From NCBI RefSeq assembly GCF_001750105.1, contig NZ_CP014143.1, positions 1,975,001 to 2,039,000 of the forward strand: 64,000 nt of DNA, given 5' to 3'. The stretch is from Microbulbifer aggregans. Its GTDB lineage: Bacteria > Pseudomonadota > Gammaproteobacteria > Pseudomonadales > Cellvibrionaceae. The notes beneath the pieces are model-generated. The model was not told where the DNA came from and did not search any database. It saw nothing but the letters and a program-made list of their open reading frames with translations. Shown one piece after another: positions 18,715 to 27,783 of the stretch; within the stretch, counting starts at the first letter, position 1; each line of letters begins with the position of its first letter. Made by a program: the position numbers and the translations under genes.

Positions 18715-20700
18715 CTAGCGCAGCGTATGCAGGTACTGCAGGTGGCGTTCATATTGGGAGACCATGTCGGTAAGTATCTGGTCCTTGGTCCAGCCCATCA
18801 CGTCGTAGTCCTGCCCGCCCTCGAACAGATGTACATCTGCCCGGAAATACACATCGCTCGAACCGTCGTCACGGCTATCGTCCAGCACTTTGTCGGGGTT
18901 ATCGGTCTCCGGCTTGAGGGTGGCTTTCGGTTGCAGGCCGTAGATAAAACTGAGCTCTTCGCCGTGGAGTACTTCCAATTCCACGTAATGGTTCTCGCCC
19001 TCGGTGACCGTTGCGGTATAGCCGCTCTTTCGCATCTCTTCGGCAAATTCTTCCAGCGAGGGTTTGCCGACGTCATGGATAAACTCGTGCACTTCAGCCA
19101 GGGTCGGGAGCTGTAGCGCATTCTTCAGGCGTCGCTGCCAGACGACTGGATTGCGGGCGCTGATTGGCGCTACCGGTGCGTGGCGGGAAACCTGTTTCAT
19201 CGTGTCCAGCCGCAGTGCTTTGATCAGCCCGTAAATCGCCACCAGCAGAATCGCAGAAAAGGGCAGGGCACTGACGATCACCGCCGTTTGCAAAGAGGCA
19301 AGGCCACCGGCCAGCAGCAGCGCAATGGCCACCGCGCCGATCAGGAAACACCAGAAAATCCGCTGCCAGAGCGGCGTATCATCGCGCCCGTGGGAGGAGA
19401 GCATATTGACCACCAGCGCACCGGAATCCGCCGAGGTAACGAAAAATACGATCACCATCAGCACGGCCACAAAAGAAAATACGCTGGAGAAGGGGAACTG
19501 TTCCAGAAACTGGAACAGTGCTACGGACTGATCCTTGGCCACCACCTCTCCCAACTGGGTAAGGCCCTGGTCGAGAATCATGTGGATGGCAGAGTTGCCG
19601 AAGAACGTCATCCACAGCAGCGTGACCGCAGCGGGCACCAGCATGGCACCCATGACAAATTCACGAATCGTGCGTCCGCGGGAAATTCGCGCGATAAACA
19701 GCCCTACAAAGGGTGACCAGGACATCCACCAGCCCCAGTAAAGAATCGTCCAGCCGCCGAGCCAGTCGGTAGGCTGGTAGGCGTAAAGGTTGAAGGTCTT
19801 GTTGACGATGACTGACAGGTAGTTACCGAAGTTCTGCACAAAGGCCTGCAGCAGGTAAACCGTGCTGCCCAGCAGCAGCACCATGAACAGCAGGATGCCG
19901 GCAAGGGTCATGTTGAGCTGTGACAACCGCTTGATGCCCGCATCCAGCCCCAGCACCACGGAAATAGTCGCGAGGATGGTGGTGACGATAATCAAGACCA
20001 CCTGAACACCGCTACCCACGGGCAATCCGAACAGGTGGTTGAGGCCGGAGTTGATCTGCAACACACCGTAGCCAAGCGTCGTCGCTACACCGCACACCGT
20101 ACCCACGATGGCAAATATATCCACCGCGTGGCCGATGGGGCCGTGAACGCGCTCGCCGATCATGGGGTAAAGCGCCGAGCGCAGGGTCAGAGGCAGGTTA
20201 TGGCGGTAACTGAAATAGGCGAGGATCATCGCCACGATGGCGTAAATTGCCCAGGCATGGAATCCCCAGTGAAAGAAGGTGAGCACCATAGCCTGGCGTG
20301 CGGCCTCCACCGTGCCCGTGTCGCCGACCGGTGGATTCAGGTAATGCATCACCGGTTCCGCCACACCGAAGAACAGCAGGCCAATACCCATCCCGGCGGA
20401 AAACAGCATGGCAAACCAGGAGCCGAAACCATAGTCCGGCTCGACATGCTCGGGCCCGAGTTTGACACTGCCAAGGCTGGAGAGACCGATCACAAGCACG
20501 CAGATCAGGATAATGGCCACCACCAGCACGTAGTACCAGCTCCAGTAATCCACCACCCAGGCTTGCATCTGTTCAAAGAAAGTCGTGGCAGTCTGCGGGA
20601 ACATGACTGCAAAGGCGACCAGCAACAGGAGCACGCCCGTCGCGGTGTAGAACACGGGCGGATCGAAGTGGGCGAGCTGCTGGGGCTTTTTCTCGGTCAT
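18715..20700 (-). CDS. BCCT-family betaine/choline/carnitine transporter (BetT-like)
   Basis: Membrane transporter of 661 residues with 12 predicted helices. The glycine-rich segment SAGMGIGLLFFGVAEP and the Trp-rich segment WGWWMSWSPFVGLFIARISR are hallmark BCCT motifs for trimethylammonium substrates. After the last helix (about residue 495) there is a hydrophilic C-terminal extension of about 150 residues, as in E. coli BetT, where such tails sense osmotic stress. Choline or glycine betaine is the likely substrate (inference from family). The start ATG has no clear ribosome site. No choline-oxidation genes lie nearby. Confidence 0.88.
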   Translation of the reverse strand: MTEKKPQQLAHFDPPVFYTATGVLLLLVAFAVMFPQTATTFFEQMQAWVVDYWSWYYVLVVAIILICVLVIGLSSLGSVKLGPEHVEPDYGFGSWFAMLFSAGMGIGLLFFGVAEPVMHYLNPPVGDTGTVEAARQAMVLTFFHWGFHAWAIYAIVAMILAYFSYRHNLPLTLRSALYPMIGERVHGPIGHAVDIFAIVGTVCGVATTLGYGVLQINSGLNHLFGLPVGSGVQVVLIIVTTILATISVVLGLDAGIKRLSQLNMTLAGILLFMVLLLGSTVYLLQAFVQNFGNYLSVIVNKTFNLYAYQPTDWLGGWTILYWGWWMSWSPFVGLFIARISRGRTIREFVMGAMLVPAAVTLLWMTFFGNSAIHMILDQGLTQLGEVVAKDQSVALFQFLEQFPFSSVFSFVAVLMVIVFFVTSADSGALVVNMLSSHGRDDTPLWQRIFWCFLIGAVAIALLLAGGLASLQTAVIVSALPFSAILLVAIYGLIKALRLDTMKQVSRHAPVAPISARNPVVWQRRLKNALQLPTLAEVHEFIHDVGKPSLEEFAEEMRKSGYTATVTEGENHYVELEVLHGEELSFIYGLQPKATLKPETDNPDKVLDDSRDDGSSDVYFRADVHLFEGGQDYDVMGWTKDQILTDMVSQYERHLQYLHTLR

Positions 20701-20815
20701 AGCGCGATTACCACTTAAAATGCGGAAACTGAGAGAGGAGATTTTTTGCGCCTATCGGACTCAGCATAGACAATAGATGCTGTTATTAGGCTGCTTCATA
20801 AGAAATGAGTCTGAC

Positions 20816-21232
20816 ATGTTAAAAGTTTCTAGCAAGCTGGCGATTCCGCTGGAAGAGATCGAAATGAACGCCGTGCGCGCGCAGGGTGCCGGCGGCCAGA
20901 ACGTCAACAAGGTCGCCAGTGCCATCCACTTGCGCTTTGATATTGCCGCTTCCTCCCTACCGGAAGAGGTAAAGACGCGCCTGTTGGCGCTGGGGGATCA
21001 GCGGATCTCCAGCGACGGTGTTATCGTGATCAAGGCCCAGCGCTTTCGCACCCAGGAAAAGAACCGGACCGACGCACTGGAACGGCTGCGGGAACTGGTT
21101 GCCAGCGCGACGCGCACACGCAAGAAGCGTGTGGCCACCAAACCCACGCGCGCTTCCAAGGAGCGCCGCCTGAAGCAGAAAACCCGCCGCGGGCAGATCA
21201 AATCCATGCGTGGGAAAGTGAGCGATCACTGA
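20816..21232 (+). CDS. arfB: Alternative ribosome-rescue factor / peptidyl-tRNA hydrolase ArfB
   Basis: Protein of 138 residues of the RF-1 domain family that releases the nascent chain from stalled ribosomes. The catalytic GGQ is at residues 26-28 in AQGAGGQNVNKV. The basic C-terminal tail (about 100-138, ending KQKTRRGQIKSMRGK) is the part known to enter the empty mRNA channel. An earlier in-frame ATG at 20777 would add 13 residues not usual in the family, so I use 20816. Single gene, divergent from the BCCT transporter. Confidence 0.92.
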   Translation: MLKVSSKLAIPLEEIEMNAVRAQGAGGQNVNKVASAIHLRFDIAASSLPEEVKTRLLALGDQRISSDGVIVIKAQRFRTQEKNRTDALERLRELVASATRTRKKRVATKPTRASKERRLKQKTRRGQIKSMRGKVSDH

Positions 21233-21332
21233 TCCGTGTGACCAAACGGGACCGGTCGAACTGTTAATAAAAGAATCCGCAACATCAGCAACACTAGAAA
21301 GAGCGCTGAAGAATTCCATAAAGGAGGATGTC

Positions 21333-22394
21333 ATGAGCAATCGCTACGCTGCCGAGGACCTGCACGCTTTTGTTACACAGCTGTTTCACCGTGCAGGGTT
21401 GGCCCAGGATCGCGCCGCCGTGATGGCCAATATCTTCCTGCAGGCGGACCTGCTGGGGTTCACCACCCATGGCCTCAATCGGGTTTCCAGTAACCTGAGC
21501 TGGCTGGTCAATGGCGAGACCCGCAAGGATGGTGAGCCGGAAGTGCTCTCGGATCGTGGCAGTTGCTTTAACTGGGATGCCAATTTCCTGCCCGGCCCCT
21601 GGGTACTGTCCCAGGCGGTCGGCCAGGCTTTGCAGCGGGTGGAAGAACACGGGGTGGTGACGGCTACCCTGCGTCGCAGCCAGCATATCGCCTGCCTGGC
21701 CGCCTACCTGCCGCCCATTATCGAGAAGGGTTGCATCGGTATCCTCACCTGTTCGACTCCGGCAGAGCGTACCGTCTCGCCTCAGGGCAGCCGCGATGCC
21801 CTGTTCTCTGCCAACCCCATCGCCTTTGCCGCGCCGGCGGGTGAGTACCCGCTGTTGTTCGATATCAGTATGTCGGTCACCGCTGGTGGCTACGTGTCCC
21901 GCGCCAAGCGGGAAAAGCGCATGCTGCCCACCGAGTGCCTCAAGGACAATCAGGGACAGCTCTCCAAAGACCCCGCCGCCTTTGAAGAAGGTGGCAGCAT
22001 CTTGCCGGTGGGCGGTGCCGACCACGGTTACAAGGGCGCGGCGCTCAGCGCCATGCTGGAAGTGTTATCCATGGGGCTCAGCGGCTACGGCCGCGGCGAC
22101 GAGCAGTCGAGTCACGATGACGAAGCCAACTCCGTGTTCCTGCAGGTGATCGACCCGCAGGCCTTCGGCAAGTCCGCCGACTTCCTGCGCCAGACCACCG
22201 CACTCTGCAACCTGTGGGAATCCTGCCGTCCCGACGAGGGCAGTGACAGCGAAGTGCGTGTCCCGGGTCAGCGCGCCTGGAGCGCCCGCAGCCGACAGCT
22301 GGAAGAGGGCGTGGAGCTGTATCCGTCCATCATGGATGACCTCGATCCCTGGGCGGACAAGCTCGACGTTATCGCCCCGCGGCCCATCGACTGA
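21333..22394 (+). CDS. Ldh_2 family malate/L-lactate-type dehydrogenase
   Basis: NAD(P)-dependent oxidoreductase of 353 residues in the malate/L-lactate dehydrogenase family distinct from classical LDH. Motifs: THGLNRVSSNLSWL near the N-terminus, ANPIAFAAPAG for the central fold, and LPVGGADHGYKGAALSAMLE near the active site. The substrate may be malate, lactate, ureidoglycolate or another 2-hydroxyacid and cannot be read from sequence. AAAGGAGG precedes the ATG. It leads a plus-strand run with the GFA and HD-domain genes, only 12 bases apart from the former. Confidence 0.87.
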   Translation: MSNRYAAEDLHAFVTQLFHRAGLAQDRAAVMANIFLQADLLGFTTHGLNRVSSNLSWLVNGETRKDGEPEVLSDRGSCFNWDANFLPGPWVLSQAVGQALQRVEEHGVVTATLRRSQHIACLAAYLPPIIEKGCIGILTCSTPAERTVSPQGSRDALFSANPIAFAAPAGEYPLLFDISMSVTAGGYVSRAKREKRMLPTECLKDNQGQLSKDPAAFEEGGSILPVGGADHGYKGAALSAMLEVLSMGLSGYGRGDEQSSHDDEANSVFLQVIDPQAFGKSADFLRQTTALCNLWESCRPDEGSDSEVRVPGQRAWSARSRQLEEGVELYPSIMDDLDPWADKLDVIAPRPID

Positions 22395-22406
22395 AAAGGA
22401 AAACGC

Positions 22407-22817
22407 TTGATCAGGAAAATCGGACCCACTGAGATAGGGTCAGTGCATCGGGCAACCTGTCACTGCGGTGCCGTAGAACTGGAGCTCAGCCTGCCGGATG
22501 GTATTGTCGATCCGCGCCGCTGTGATTGCTCCCTCTGCCGTCGCCGCGGTGCCATTGTCGCTTCGGTACCACTATCCGGAATTCGTATCGTCAAAGGACA
22601 GGAGCACCTGCGGTTGTATCAGTTCAATACCAACACGGCCAAACACTATTTTTGCGGCACCTGTGGCGTATACACCCATCACCAGCGTCGCTCCAACCCA
22701 AAGCAGTACGGATTCAACCTGGCATGTCTGGACGGGGTTAACCCGTTTGATCTTGGTGAAGTGCCGGTGATGGCCGGGGTAAACCATCCATCGGACCGGG
22801 AGGCTGCGGCGCAGTGA
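22407..22817 (+). CDS. GFA-family zinc protein (CENP-V/GFA fold)
   Basis: Protein of 136 residues with the GFA zinc-site pattern: C18-x-C20, C39-x-C41-x2-C44 and C83-x2-C86. The family is named after a proposed glutathione-formaldehyde adduct enzyme, but the activity of most members is unproven. The start is a TTG with AAAGGA seven bases upstream; a later GTG at 22442 would cut the N-terminus close to the first Cys. It overlaps the HD-domain gene by four bases (GTGA), suggesting translational coupling. Confidence 0.85.
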   Translation: MIRKIGPTEIGSVHRATCHCGAVELELSLPDGIVDPRRCDCSLCRRRGAIVASVPLSGIRIVKGQEHLRLYQFNTNTAKHYFCGTCGVYTHHQRRSNPKQYGFNLACLDGVNPFDLGEVPVMAGVNHPSDREAAAQ

Positions 22818-23410
22818 CCGATACCCAGACCCTGCAAGCGATCGAACAGACCCTCGCCTTTGTTGTTGAAGTCGAAAAACTCAAAACGGTAGTGCGCAAT
22901 ACCCGCCCGGTAGGGCTCGATCGCTACGAGAATTCTGCCGAGCACAGCTGGCATGTGTGCCTCACGGCGCTGATGCTCAAAGACTTTGCCGATGAGGCAA
23001 TTGATATCGACCGGGTAATCCGCATGTTGCTGATCCACGACCTGGGCGAGATCGATGCGGGCGATACCATCATCTATGCCAGTGAAACGCCCGAACAGAA
23101 GGGCGCCGAAGCGGAGGGTGTCAAGCGCATCCTGGCCATGCTGCCCGGCGACCACTTGCAGGAATATTTTGCCCTGTGGGAGGAGTTCGAAGCGGGCGAA
23201 ACCGCCGATTCCCGTTACGCCCGTGCGGTGGACCGTGTACCGCCGTTACTGCACAACCTGCACGGCGGCGGCCACAGCTGGCGCAAGCACGACGTGCCGA
23301 AGGAAAAAGTACTGCAGCTGAACAGCCGCATCGCCAAGGGCAGTCGTGCCCTGTGGGAAGTGCTGGAGGCTCGCCTTCAGGGCGCGGTGGAAGAGGGTAT
23401 CCTCAAATAG
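22814..23410 (+). CDS. HD-domain phosphohydrolase (YfbR-like)
   Basis: Metal-dependent HD-domain protein of 198 residues. The metal ligands are visible in the expected order: AEHSWHV (His44), IHDLGEI (His75-Asp76) and a later Asp in RYARAVDRVPPLL. Relatives include 5'-deoxynucleotidases such as YfbR, which is the most likely activity. The GTG start overlaps the stop of the GFA gene, and a bidirectional terminator follows. Confidence 0.86.
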   Translation: MTDTQTLQAIEQTLAFVVEVEKLKTVVRNTRPVGLDRYENSAEHSWHVCLTALMLKDFADEAIDIDRVIRMLLIHDLGEIDAGDTIIYASETPEQKGAEAEGVKRILAMLPGDHLQEYFALWEEFEAGETADSRYARAVDRVPPLLHNLHGGGHSWRKHDVPKEKVLQLNSRIAKGSRALWEVLEARLQGAVEEGILK

Positions 23411-23440
23411 CCTGCAATCGGACAAATAAACCGGCAAACA

Positions 23441-23477
23441 AAAAGGCGCGCAGTTTTCGCTGCGCGCCTTTTATTTT
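23441..23477 (+). terminator. Bidirectional terminator between the HD-domain and DUF2799 genes
   Basis: Stem 23445-23453 with 23460-23468 (9 bp perfect), loop of six, T-rich tail to 23477 on the plus strand and an A run before it that gives T on the minus strand. It serves the converging genes on both sides. Confidence 0.9.
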
Positions 23478-23493
23478 TCACACAATTCTGCGT

Positions 23494-24120
23494 TTACTTG
23501 TACGGCGTACGCATCTCCACTTCGTGGAAGGCCGCTTCCCTGAGCACCAGCTCGTGCTCCATATCCTCGATTTCATGGCCCAGCTCTGTGTGCCGGGTTT
23601 TGAGACGGGCGATATCCGCCAGTAGTTCGATACGTTCTTCCTTGGTCGCTTCATCGCTCACCAGATGCGCGCTCATCTCGGTGATGTCATCGAGGATATG
23701 CTCGCGCTCGTTGTGAGCACTCTGGATCGCGTTGGTGACTTCATTCACCGCCCGCTGTGCCTGGTAGAGCTCGCGTCCCGACTCATAGCCCATCAGGAAC
23801 AACCCTTCCAGGTCCTGCGGGCAGACGCCGCCGTAGTTGCCGCCGGCACGGCCAATGCGGAAGCCGCGTCTTTCTGTACAGTAAAGTTCCAGCCCCTCAT
23901 TGCGACCGGCCCGGTAGGCATTGGCATTCGGCTGTACACCGTGATCAGCACAGGCCTGGCGGCGTTTGCCCAGCATGGCCACGGGCTGGCCGGCGGCGCC
24001 GTCTTCGTAGCCGATGGTGTGCCAGTCGGCGGTGATGCATTCCTCTTCACTCATGGTGGCGCAGCCGCCCAGCAGCAGGGCGGCGAGCACCAGTAAGGTG
24101 ATTCCCTTGGCAGTATTCAC
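23494..24120 (-). CDS. DUF2799 lipoprotein
   Basis: Predicted lipoprotein of 208 residues. I place the start at the GTG at 24120, preceded by AAGGGAAA; it gives a short signal peptide with lipobox L-G-G-C. The frame extends upstream to 24174 but would add a non-signal-like leader. The DUF2799 pattern is clear in TADWHTIGYEDGAAG and YRAGRNEGLELYC. The last ~80 residues are charged and helical, probably a coiled coil. The function of the family is unknown; an envelope location is the only safe inference. Confidence 0.82.
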   Translation of the reverse strand: MNTAKGITLLVLAALLLGGCATMSEEECITADWHTIGYEDGAAGQPVAMLGKRRQACADHGVQPNANAYRAGRNEGLELYCTERRGFRIGRAGGNYGGVCPQDLEGLFLMGYESGRELYQAQRAVNEVTNAIQSAHNEREHILDDITEMSAHLVSDEATKEERIELLADIARLKTRHTELGHEIEDMEHELVLREAAFHEVEMRTPYK

Positions 24121-24458
24121 GATATTTCCCTTTCCCCAGTAACCGTGATGATTAGGGCGCCTAAGGTATCGCACTGCAGCTGACTGCAGCCTGAAGCAAA
24201 CCCCGTAAACGTGATGTGCGTCACAAAAATTCCGGAACCTTGAACGGTCGTACTGCAGGTTGTGACCGGAGTTGCTGAACCGTTTTCAGGCTGGCGCAGA
24301 AACTAACGCCGATTGTGGGCCATGGCGCGGCCAACCTCCCGGAAAAGAAATCGGGGCGTCTCATTCCACGACAATAAGCCCGAAATCGCGCCAAGCAGTA
24401 CTAGGATAGGGGGGCAAAGCAAAAGAACAGACAACCAATAAAGAAAGAGGATACGCGG
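24121..24458. other. Divergent intergenic region with a CRP-like site
   Basis: The region separates the minus-strand DUF2799 gene from the plus-strand amidase gene. It contains no supported coding frame. The one clear signal is a CRP-like palindrome at 24210-24225. The rest shows no recognisable repeat. Confidence 0.5.
24210..24225. promoter_or_regulatory. Candidate CRP/Vfr binding site
   Basis: CGTGATGTGCGTCACA fits the CRP consensus TGTGA-N6-TCACA at nine of ten fixed positions, and the flanks (AAA on the left, AAAA on the right) agree too. It lies 89 bases upstream of the DUF2799 start and 233 bases upstream of the amidase start, so the former is the better target. Assignment is by consensus only. 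Confidence 0.5.
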
Positions 24459-25901
24459 ATGAATGATTTCGTCGCCATGACCGCTCTCGACCTGCTGCAA
24501 GGCTACCGGGACAAATCATTTTCCCCCGTAGAAGTCACCGAGGCGCTGCTTAAACAGATCGAGCGATGTAACTCCACCGTCAACGCCTACAACCTGATCG
24601 ACCGGGAAACCACCCTGGAATTTGCCCGCGCCTCCGAGCAGCGCTATCAGTCGGGTGATACCTACGGCCAGCTCGACGGTGTGCCGGTGGCCATCAAAGA
24701 CGTGTTCCTCACACCCATGTGGCCCACCCTCAAGGGCTCGAAGACCATCGATCCTAAGTCGACCATCAACAAGTCCGCCCCGGCGGTAGCGGCGCTGGAG
24801 CGCAATGGTTACGTGCCACTGGGCAAGACCACCACGCCGGAATTCGGCTGGAAGGGCGTCACCGATAATCCCATCGACGGTGTTACCCGCAACCCCTGGA
24901 ACCCGGACAAGACCGCTGGCGGTTCCAGTGGTGGCAGTGCCGCGGCAGTACCACTGGGTATGGGTCCGCTGGCGCTGGGCACCGATGCCGGTGGCTCCAT
25001 CCGTATTCCGGCCGGTTTCTGCGGTCATGTGGGCCTGAAACCCAGCTTCGGCGAAGTGCCGCACTGGCCCGCCAGCCCGTTCGGTACCCTGGCCCATGCC
25101 GGCCCCATGACCTGGACCGTGGCCGACTGCGCGTTGATGATGAATGTGCTCTCCGAGGCAGACGATCGCGATACGAATGCCATCCCGCGCCGCAATATCG
25201 ATTACCTGGCGGCCATTCGCGGTGAGCCCGGTGATTTACTAAAGGGCCTGAAAATCGCCTTCAGTGCCACCCTCGGTTACGTGCAGGTGGACCGGGAAGT
25301 GGAAGAGACGGTGCGCAAGGCCGCGCACGTGTTGCAGTCCCTCGGCGCAGAGATTGTGGAAGTGGCGCCGGGCTTCGACGATCCCCTGGCGCCGTTCGGC
25401 CACCTGTTTTATGGCGGCGCCGCCAATGCGCTGCGGGACCTCAACAAGCGCCAGCGCGCACAGATGGATCCGCAACTGGTGGCGGTGTCGGAAAAGGCCG
25501 CCCAGCTTTCCATGCTCGATTACCTCGGTGCGGTGAATGAGCGCGCCGCGCTGTGCGAGCGCATGGTCGCGTTCCATCGCAAGTACGACCTGCTGCTCAC
25601 GCCCACATTGCCGATTACCGCGTTCAAGGCCGGGCGCGAAGTGCCGGAAGACTGGCCCAGCACCCGCTGGCCCTCCTGGACGCCATTTACCTATCCGTTC
25701 AATCTCACCGGCCAGCCGGCACTGTCTGTACCCTGCGGCTTCTCCAGCGATGGCCTGCCTATCGGCCTGCAGATTGTCGGGCGCAAGTTCGACGATGCCA
25801 CCGTGCTGCGCGCCGGCCAGGCCTATCAGCTGGCGGCACCGCTGACCGATAAACGTCCGGAACTCTTCTATGAAAATGCGGCTGAGGGGGCGCAGGCGTG
25901 A
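24459..25901 (+). CDS. Amidase-signature family hydrolase
   Basis: Amide hydrolase of 480 residues. The Ser-cisSer-Lys triad is visible: Lys80 in VPVAIKDVF, Ser156 in TAGGSSGGSAAA and Ser180 in DAGGSIRIPAG. It is not GatA of the tRNA amidotransferase as far as context shows, because gatB and gatC are absent. AAGAGGATACGCGG precedes the ATG. Its stop overlaps the start of the aminotransferase gene by four bases (GTGA), so the two enzymes probably act in one catabolic route, first releasing ammonia or an amine and then removing an amino group (inference). Confidence 0.9.
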   Translation: MNDFVAMTALDLLQGYRDKSFSPVEVTEALLKQIERCNSTVNAYNLIDRETTLEFARASEQRYQSGDTYGQLDGVPVAIKDVFLTPMWPTLKGSKTIDPKSTINKSAPAVAALERNGYVPLGKTTTPEFGWKGVTDNPIDGVTRNPWNPDKTAGGSSGGSAAAVPLGMGPLALGTDAGGSIRIPAGFCGHVGLKPSFGEVPHWPASPFGTLAHAGPMTWTVADCALMMNVLSEADDRDTNAIPRRNIDYLAAIRGEPGDLLKGLKIAFSATLGYVQVDREVEETVRKAAHVLQSLGAEIVEVAPGFDDPLAPFGHLFYGGAANALRDLNKRQRAQMDPQLVAVSEKAAQLSMLDYLGAVNERAALCERMVAFHRKYDLLLTPTLPITAFKAGREVPEDWPSTRWPSWTPFTYPFNLTGQPALSVPCGFSSDGLPIGLQIVGRKFDDATVLRAGQAYQLAAPLTDKRPELFYENAAEGAQA

Positions 25902-27097
25902 GTCGGCTGGATTTCGATTTCTACGAGTCGGAGGATCCGGTCTGGAATCCGGCGCTACTGACCATCCCTGTGCCCGGCATTCGAAAGATGGTGAATCTGG
26001 CCGCCACCATGGACGATGTGATTCACCTGTCCATCGGCCAGCCGGATGCACCGACGCCGCCGCACGTGATTCACGCCACCATCGATGCGCTGGAAGCGGG
26101 CCAGACCGGCTACACCATGGATGCAGGGTTGCCGGAACTGCTGGAGGCATTGGCGGAATACAACAGCGAGCGCTATGGCCGGCCGATTTCGCCGGAAAAT
26201 ATCCTTGTCACCACCGGTGCGACCGAGGCTATTTATCTGGCGCTCACCGCCGTGTCCGCCCCCGGGCGCGAATTTATCGTGCCGGATCCCTCGTTCATGC
26301 TGTATGCCCCGCTGATCCGTATGAATGGCGGCGAGGTGAAATACATCCCCACGCGGGCGGAGAACAATCACCAGCTGGATCCGCAGGAAGTTATCGATGC
26401 GATCGATAACAACACCCATGCCATCATCCTGAACTCCCCCAGCAATCCCACCGGCACCGTCTACCCGCGGGAGACGGTGGAGGCCATCGTGCAGGAGGCC
26501 GCCTACCGCGGCATCTATGTATTGAGTGACGAGGTCTACGATCACCTGATTTATGACAACCGGGACTATGCCAGTGTGTTGTCCTGCTGTTCCGATCTCG
26601 ATCATGTAATGATCATGAGCAGCTTCTCCAAAACATTCAGCATGGCTGGCATGCGCATCGGTTGGTTGATCGCCAGCCAAGGTGCAATCCGCAAGCTTCG
26701 GCGCTACCACATGTTTACCACCACGGTTGCCAATACGCCCTGCCAGTGGGCCGGCGTCGCGGCGCTGCGCGGTGATCGCAGCTTCATTGACAAGACCGTC
26801 GATATCTATCGCCAGCGCCGCGACCGGCTCGTGGAGCTGGTGAACCAGACCCCCTACCTGGAAGGGTATACCCCCGAGGGCGCTTTCTATCTTTTCCCTG
26901 CCTTGCCCGAGGGTGTCAACGGCAATAACGTCGCCCTGCGTATGCTGCGGGAAACCGGCGTCTGTACCATTGCCGGCGATACGTTTGGTGAGTCCTGTAG
27001 GAATGCCATCCGCATTAGTTACGCGACGTCGATCGAAAATATCGAGCGGGCATTTGAGCGGATTATTCCGTGGATGGAGAAACAGGATTTTGGCTGA
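25898..27097 (+). CDS. PLP-dependent class I/II aminotransferase
   Basis: Fold-type I aminotransferase of 399 residues. The PLP lysine is Lys245 in SSFSKTFSMAGMRIGW. Asp211 and Tyr214 in LSDEVYDHL bind the cofactor ring and SPSNPTGTVY is the usual Asn loop. The family includes aspartate-type enzymes of many specificities and no closer call is possible. It starts with GTG inside the amidase stop and is clearly co-transcribed with it. Confidence 0.9.
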   Translation: MSRLDFDFYESEDPVWNPALLTIPVPGIRKMVNLAATMDDVIHLSIGQPDAPTPPHVIHATIDALEAGQTGYTMDAGLPELLEALAEYNSERYGRPISPENILVTTGATEAIYLALTAVSAPGREFIVPDPSFMLYAPLIRMNGGEVKYIPTRAENNHQLDPQEVIDAIDNNTHAIILNSPSNPTGTVYPRETVEAIVQEAAYRGIYVLSDEVYDHLIYDNRDYASVLSCCSDLDHVMIMSSFSKTFSMAGMRIGWLIASQGAIRKLRRYHMFTTTVANTPCQWAGVAALRGDRSFIDKTVDIYRQRRDRLVELVNQTPYLEGYTPEGAFYLFPALPEGVNGNNVALRMLRETGVCTIAGDTFGESCRNAIRISYATSIENIERAFERIIPWMEKQDFG

Positions 27098-27123
27098 GTG
27101 AAAGGAGCAGAGGAGGGAGGTTA

Positions 27124-27150
27124 GACCACTACCAAGCAACGGTAGTGGTC
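27124..27150. other. Perfect 10-bp inverted repeat between converging genes
   Basis: Arms 27124-27133 and 27141-27150 are perfect complements around a seven-base loop. There is no T-run on either side, so it is not a classical terminator, but its place between the aminotransferase end and the converging SpoIIAA-like gene suggests transcript 3'-end protection or termination. Confidence 0.5.
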
Positions 27151-27165
27151 AGGCTCGTGCAATAT

Positions 27166-27549
27166 TCAGGCGGGTTGTGCGACCCCCTGAACCAGCCACG
27201 CCTCCGCCTCGTCCTCCTCATCCAGATCAAAAGCTTTGATATCCAGCCCCGGGAAAAGCTTGCCTTCCAGCTCGGCAGCGGTCTGTAGCCAGTCCGTATC
27301 GGTGAGCAGTGCCACACGATCGTAATGGCCCATGGTGCGTAGCAATTCAGGGATGCGCGAAAGCTTGATCATCATGGCGCCAAAGCTTGGCAGGTGAAAA
27401 TCCCGAATCCGGTACAACATCCTGCCTTCTTCGATATCCTGCGACCGGGCAACAAAGTCGTCGAGGGCCTTTTCCATCTCGGTACCATTCAGGTCACCGG
27501 AAAAATCGATATCGAGGCGGTTCTTGCCATTCTTTTTGATACTCAACAT
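27166..27549 (-). CDS. SpoIIAA-like STAS-domain protein
   Basis: Small cytoplasmic protein of 127 residues of the SpoIIAA-like (PF11964-type) group, which adopts a STAS/CRAL-TRIO-like fold. It shows the typical LDIDFSGDLNGTEMEKAL start and the middle RVALLTDTDWLQTAAELEGK, and ends in an acidic stretch. Unlike true anti-sigma antagonists, this group lacks a known kinase partner; none is encoded nearby. Function unknown. Confidence 0.78.
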   Translation of the reverse strand: MLSIKKNGKNRLDIDFSGDLNGTEMEKALDDFVARSQDIEEGRMLYRIRDFHLPSFGAMMIKLSRIPELLRTMGHYDRVALLTDTDWLQTAAELEGKLFPGLDIKAFDLDEEDEAEAWLVQGVAQPA

Positions 27550-27730
27550 GTCACTCTCCGCTTTGTCAGATTACGAAGCACAATTTCGCTTGGCCGTTAT
27601 ACGTCCGTGTTGAATCGCTAGTAAGTAGATTAACGAAAAGCCCTGCCATGGGATTGATCTCGATCAAGCCCGTCAGCGGTAAAAATTACCAACAGGTTTC
27701 GCTCTCCCATCGGTCCAGCTAGATACAAAA

Positions 27731-27755
27731 TAAAAAGGGGCGCGATGCGCCCCTT
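27731..27755 (-). terminator. Terminator of the subtilase gene
   Basis: Minus-strand hairpin with a 9-bp stem (27747-27755 with 27735-27743), three-base loop, then T-rich sequence on the minus strand (plus A at 27732-27736). It lies about 29 bases past the stop at 27784. Confidence 0.9.
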
Positions 27756-27783
27756 GTGATTGCCTGCCAGTCAGTCGACTGGA

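Noticed and set aside
24459..25901. GatA subunit of the Glu-tRNA(Gln) amidotransferase
   Set aside because: The amidase triad is shared, but gatB and gatC are absent and the gene is coupled to an aminotransferase.
25955..27139. A 394-codon minus-strand frame over the aminotransferase
   Set aside because: The plus-strand frame has the full PLP motif set; the minus frame is a shadow.
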